Assembly: GCA_030710605.1 (NCBI GenBank)
Contig: CP092865.1
Span: 32,601,954-32,665,953, forward strand
Origin: Cordylochernes scorpioides
Taxonomy: Eukaryota > Arthropoda > Arachnida > Pseudoscorpiones > Chernetidae
Direction: 5' to 3'
DNA: 64,000 bases
Shown piece by piece: positions 63,802 through 64,000 of this stretch. The notes under the pieces were generated by a model, which was not told the DNA's origin, did no database searches, and saw nothing but the letters and a program-made list of their open reading frames with translations. Numbering within the stretch: the stretch's first letter is position 1; each line of letters starts with the position of its first letter. Made by a program: the position numbers and the translations under genes.

Positions 63802-64000
63802 AATAATAGCTAGCTTCGTTGAAATATTGAAATGATGAGATGCGCTTGTTTTTTAGTGAAAATAATTCTAAATGTCAGAAATAAAGAACAATTTGGGATA
63901 ATGTGTCCGGACGTATATTTCGAACTATATTTAACTATTGAATTATATGTTTAAACATAGTGTAAACCAAAGACGTATAATACCAATACAAAAGGCGCAT

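Overview
The window is AT-rich, repeat-dominated DNA from a multicellular eukaryote, most likely an invertebrate animal. The evidence is the mix of mobile elements: CR1/L2-like and R1-like LINEs, a Ty1/copia element, mariner, hAT and pogo DNA transposons, Helitrons, tRNA-derived SINEs and hammerhead-ribozyme repeats. I cannot name the taxon. I recognise no host protein-coding gene; every coding region I can support belongs to a mobile element.

Layout. 0-14 kb: end of an R1-like LINE, then scattered short elements (pogo-type MITEs, hammerhead-family repeats, a Helitron, a hAT MITE). 14.05-17.47 kb: a satellite of about 74 copies of a 46-bp unit. 17.5-27 kb: hammerhead repeats, a Helitron, LINE tails, an internally deleted fold-back mariner and an R2-like LINE remnant. 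27.16-31.85 kb: a nearly complete LINE on the minus strand with a 16-bp target-site duplication. 32-39 kb: repeat copies, a SINE and mariner MITEs. 39.25-52.2 kb: a nest in which a 4.1-kb hAT element (itself carrying two later insertions) sits beside a 26-bp satellite of about 145 copies, and that satellite is split by a young, apparently intact copia element (46180-50569). 52-64 kb: SINEs, a Helitron, hammerhead elements and R1-like LINE tails.

The most unusual content is a set of short, often palindromic elements carrying type I hammerhead ribozyme motifs. Several copies keep the CUGANGA core, GAAA, a very short stem III, a GUC or GUU cleavage site and matching stem I arms (42.7, 59.5, 60.3 and 60.6-60.7 kb), with a compensatory stem II change between copies. 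A second group (9.4, 19.7, 61.3-61.4 and 61.7-61.8 kb) has UUGAUAA instead of CUGANGA. This changes both partners of the core C3-G8 pair to U-A and leaves the rest of the core recognisable. Where insertion sites can be read, two elements of this broader class have 12- to 16-bp target duplications, which points to RNA-mediated insertion. The full-length LINE is also notable: ORF1 and ORF2 share one frame separated by a single UAG followed by CAA CUG, and ORF2 has no AUG until inside its endonuclease domain. Its ORF1 starts with a degenerate 2A-like motif.
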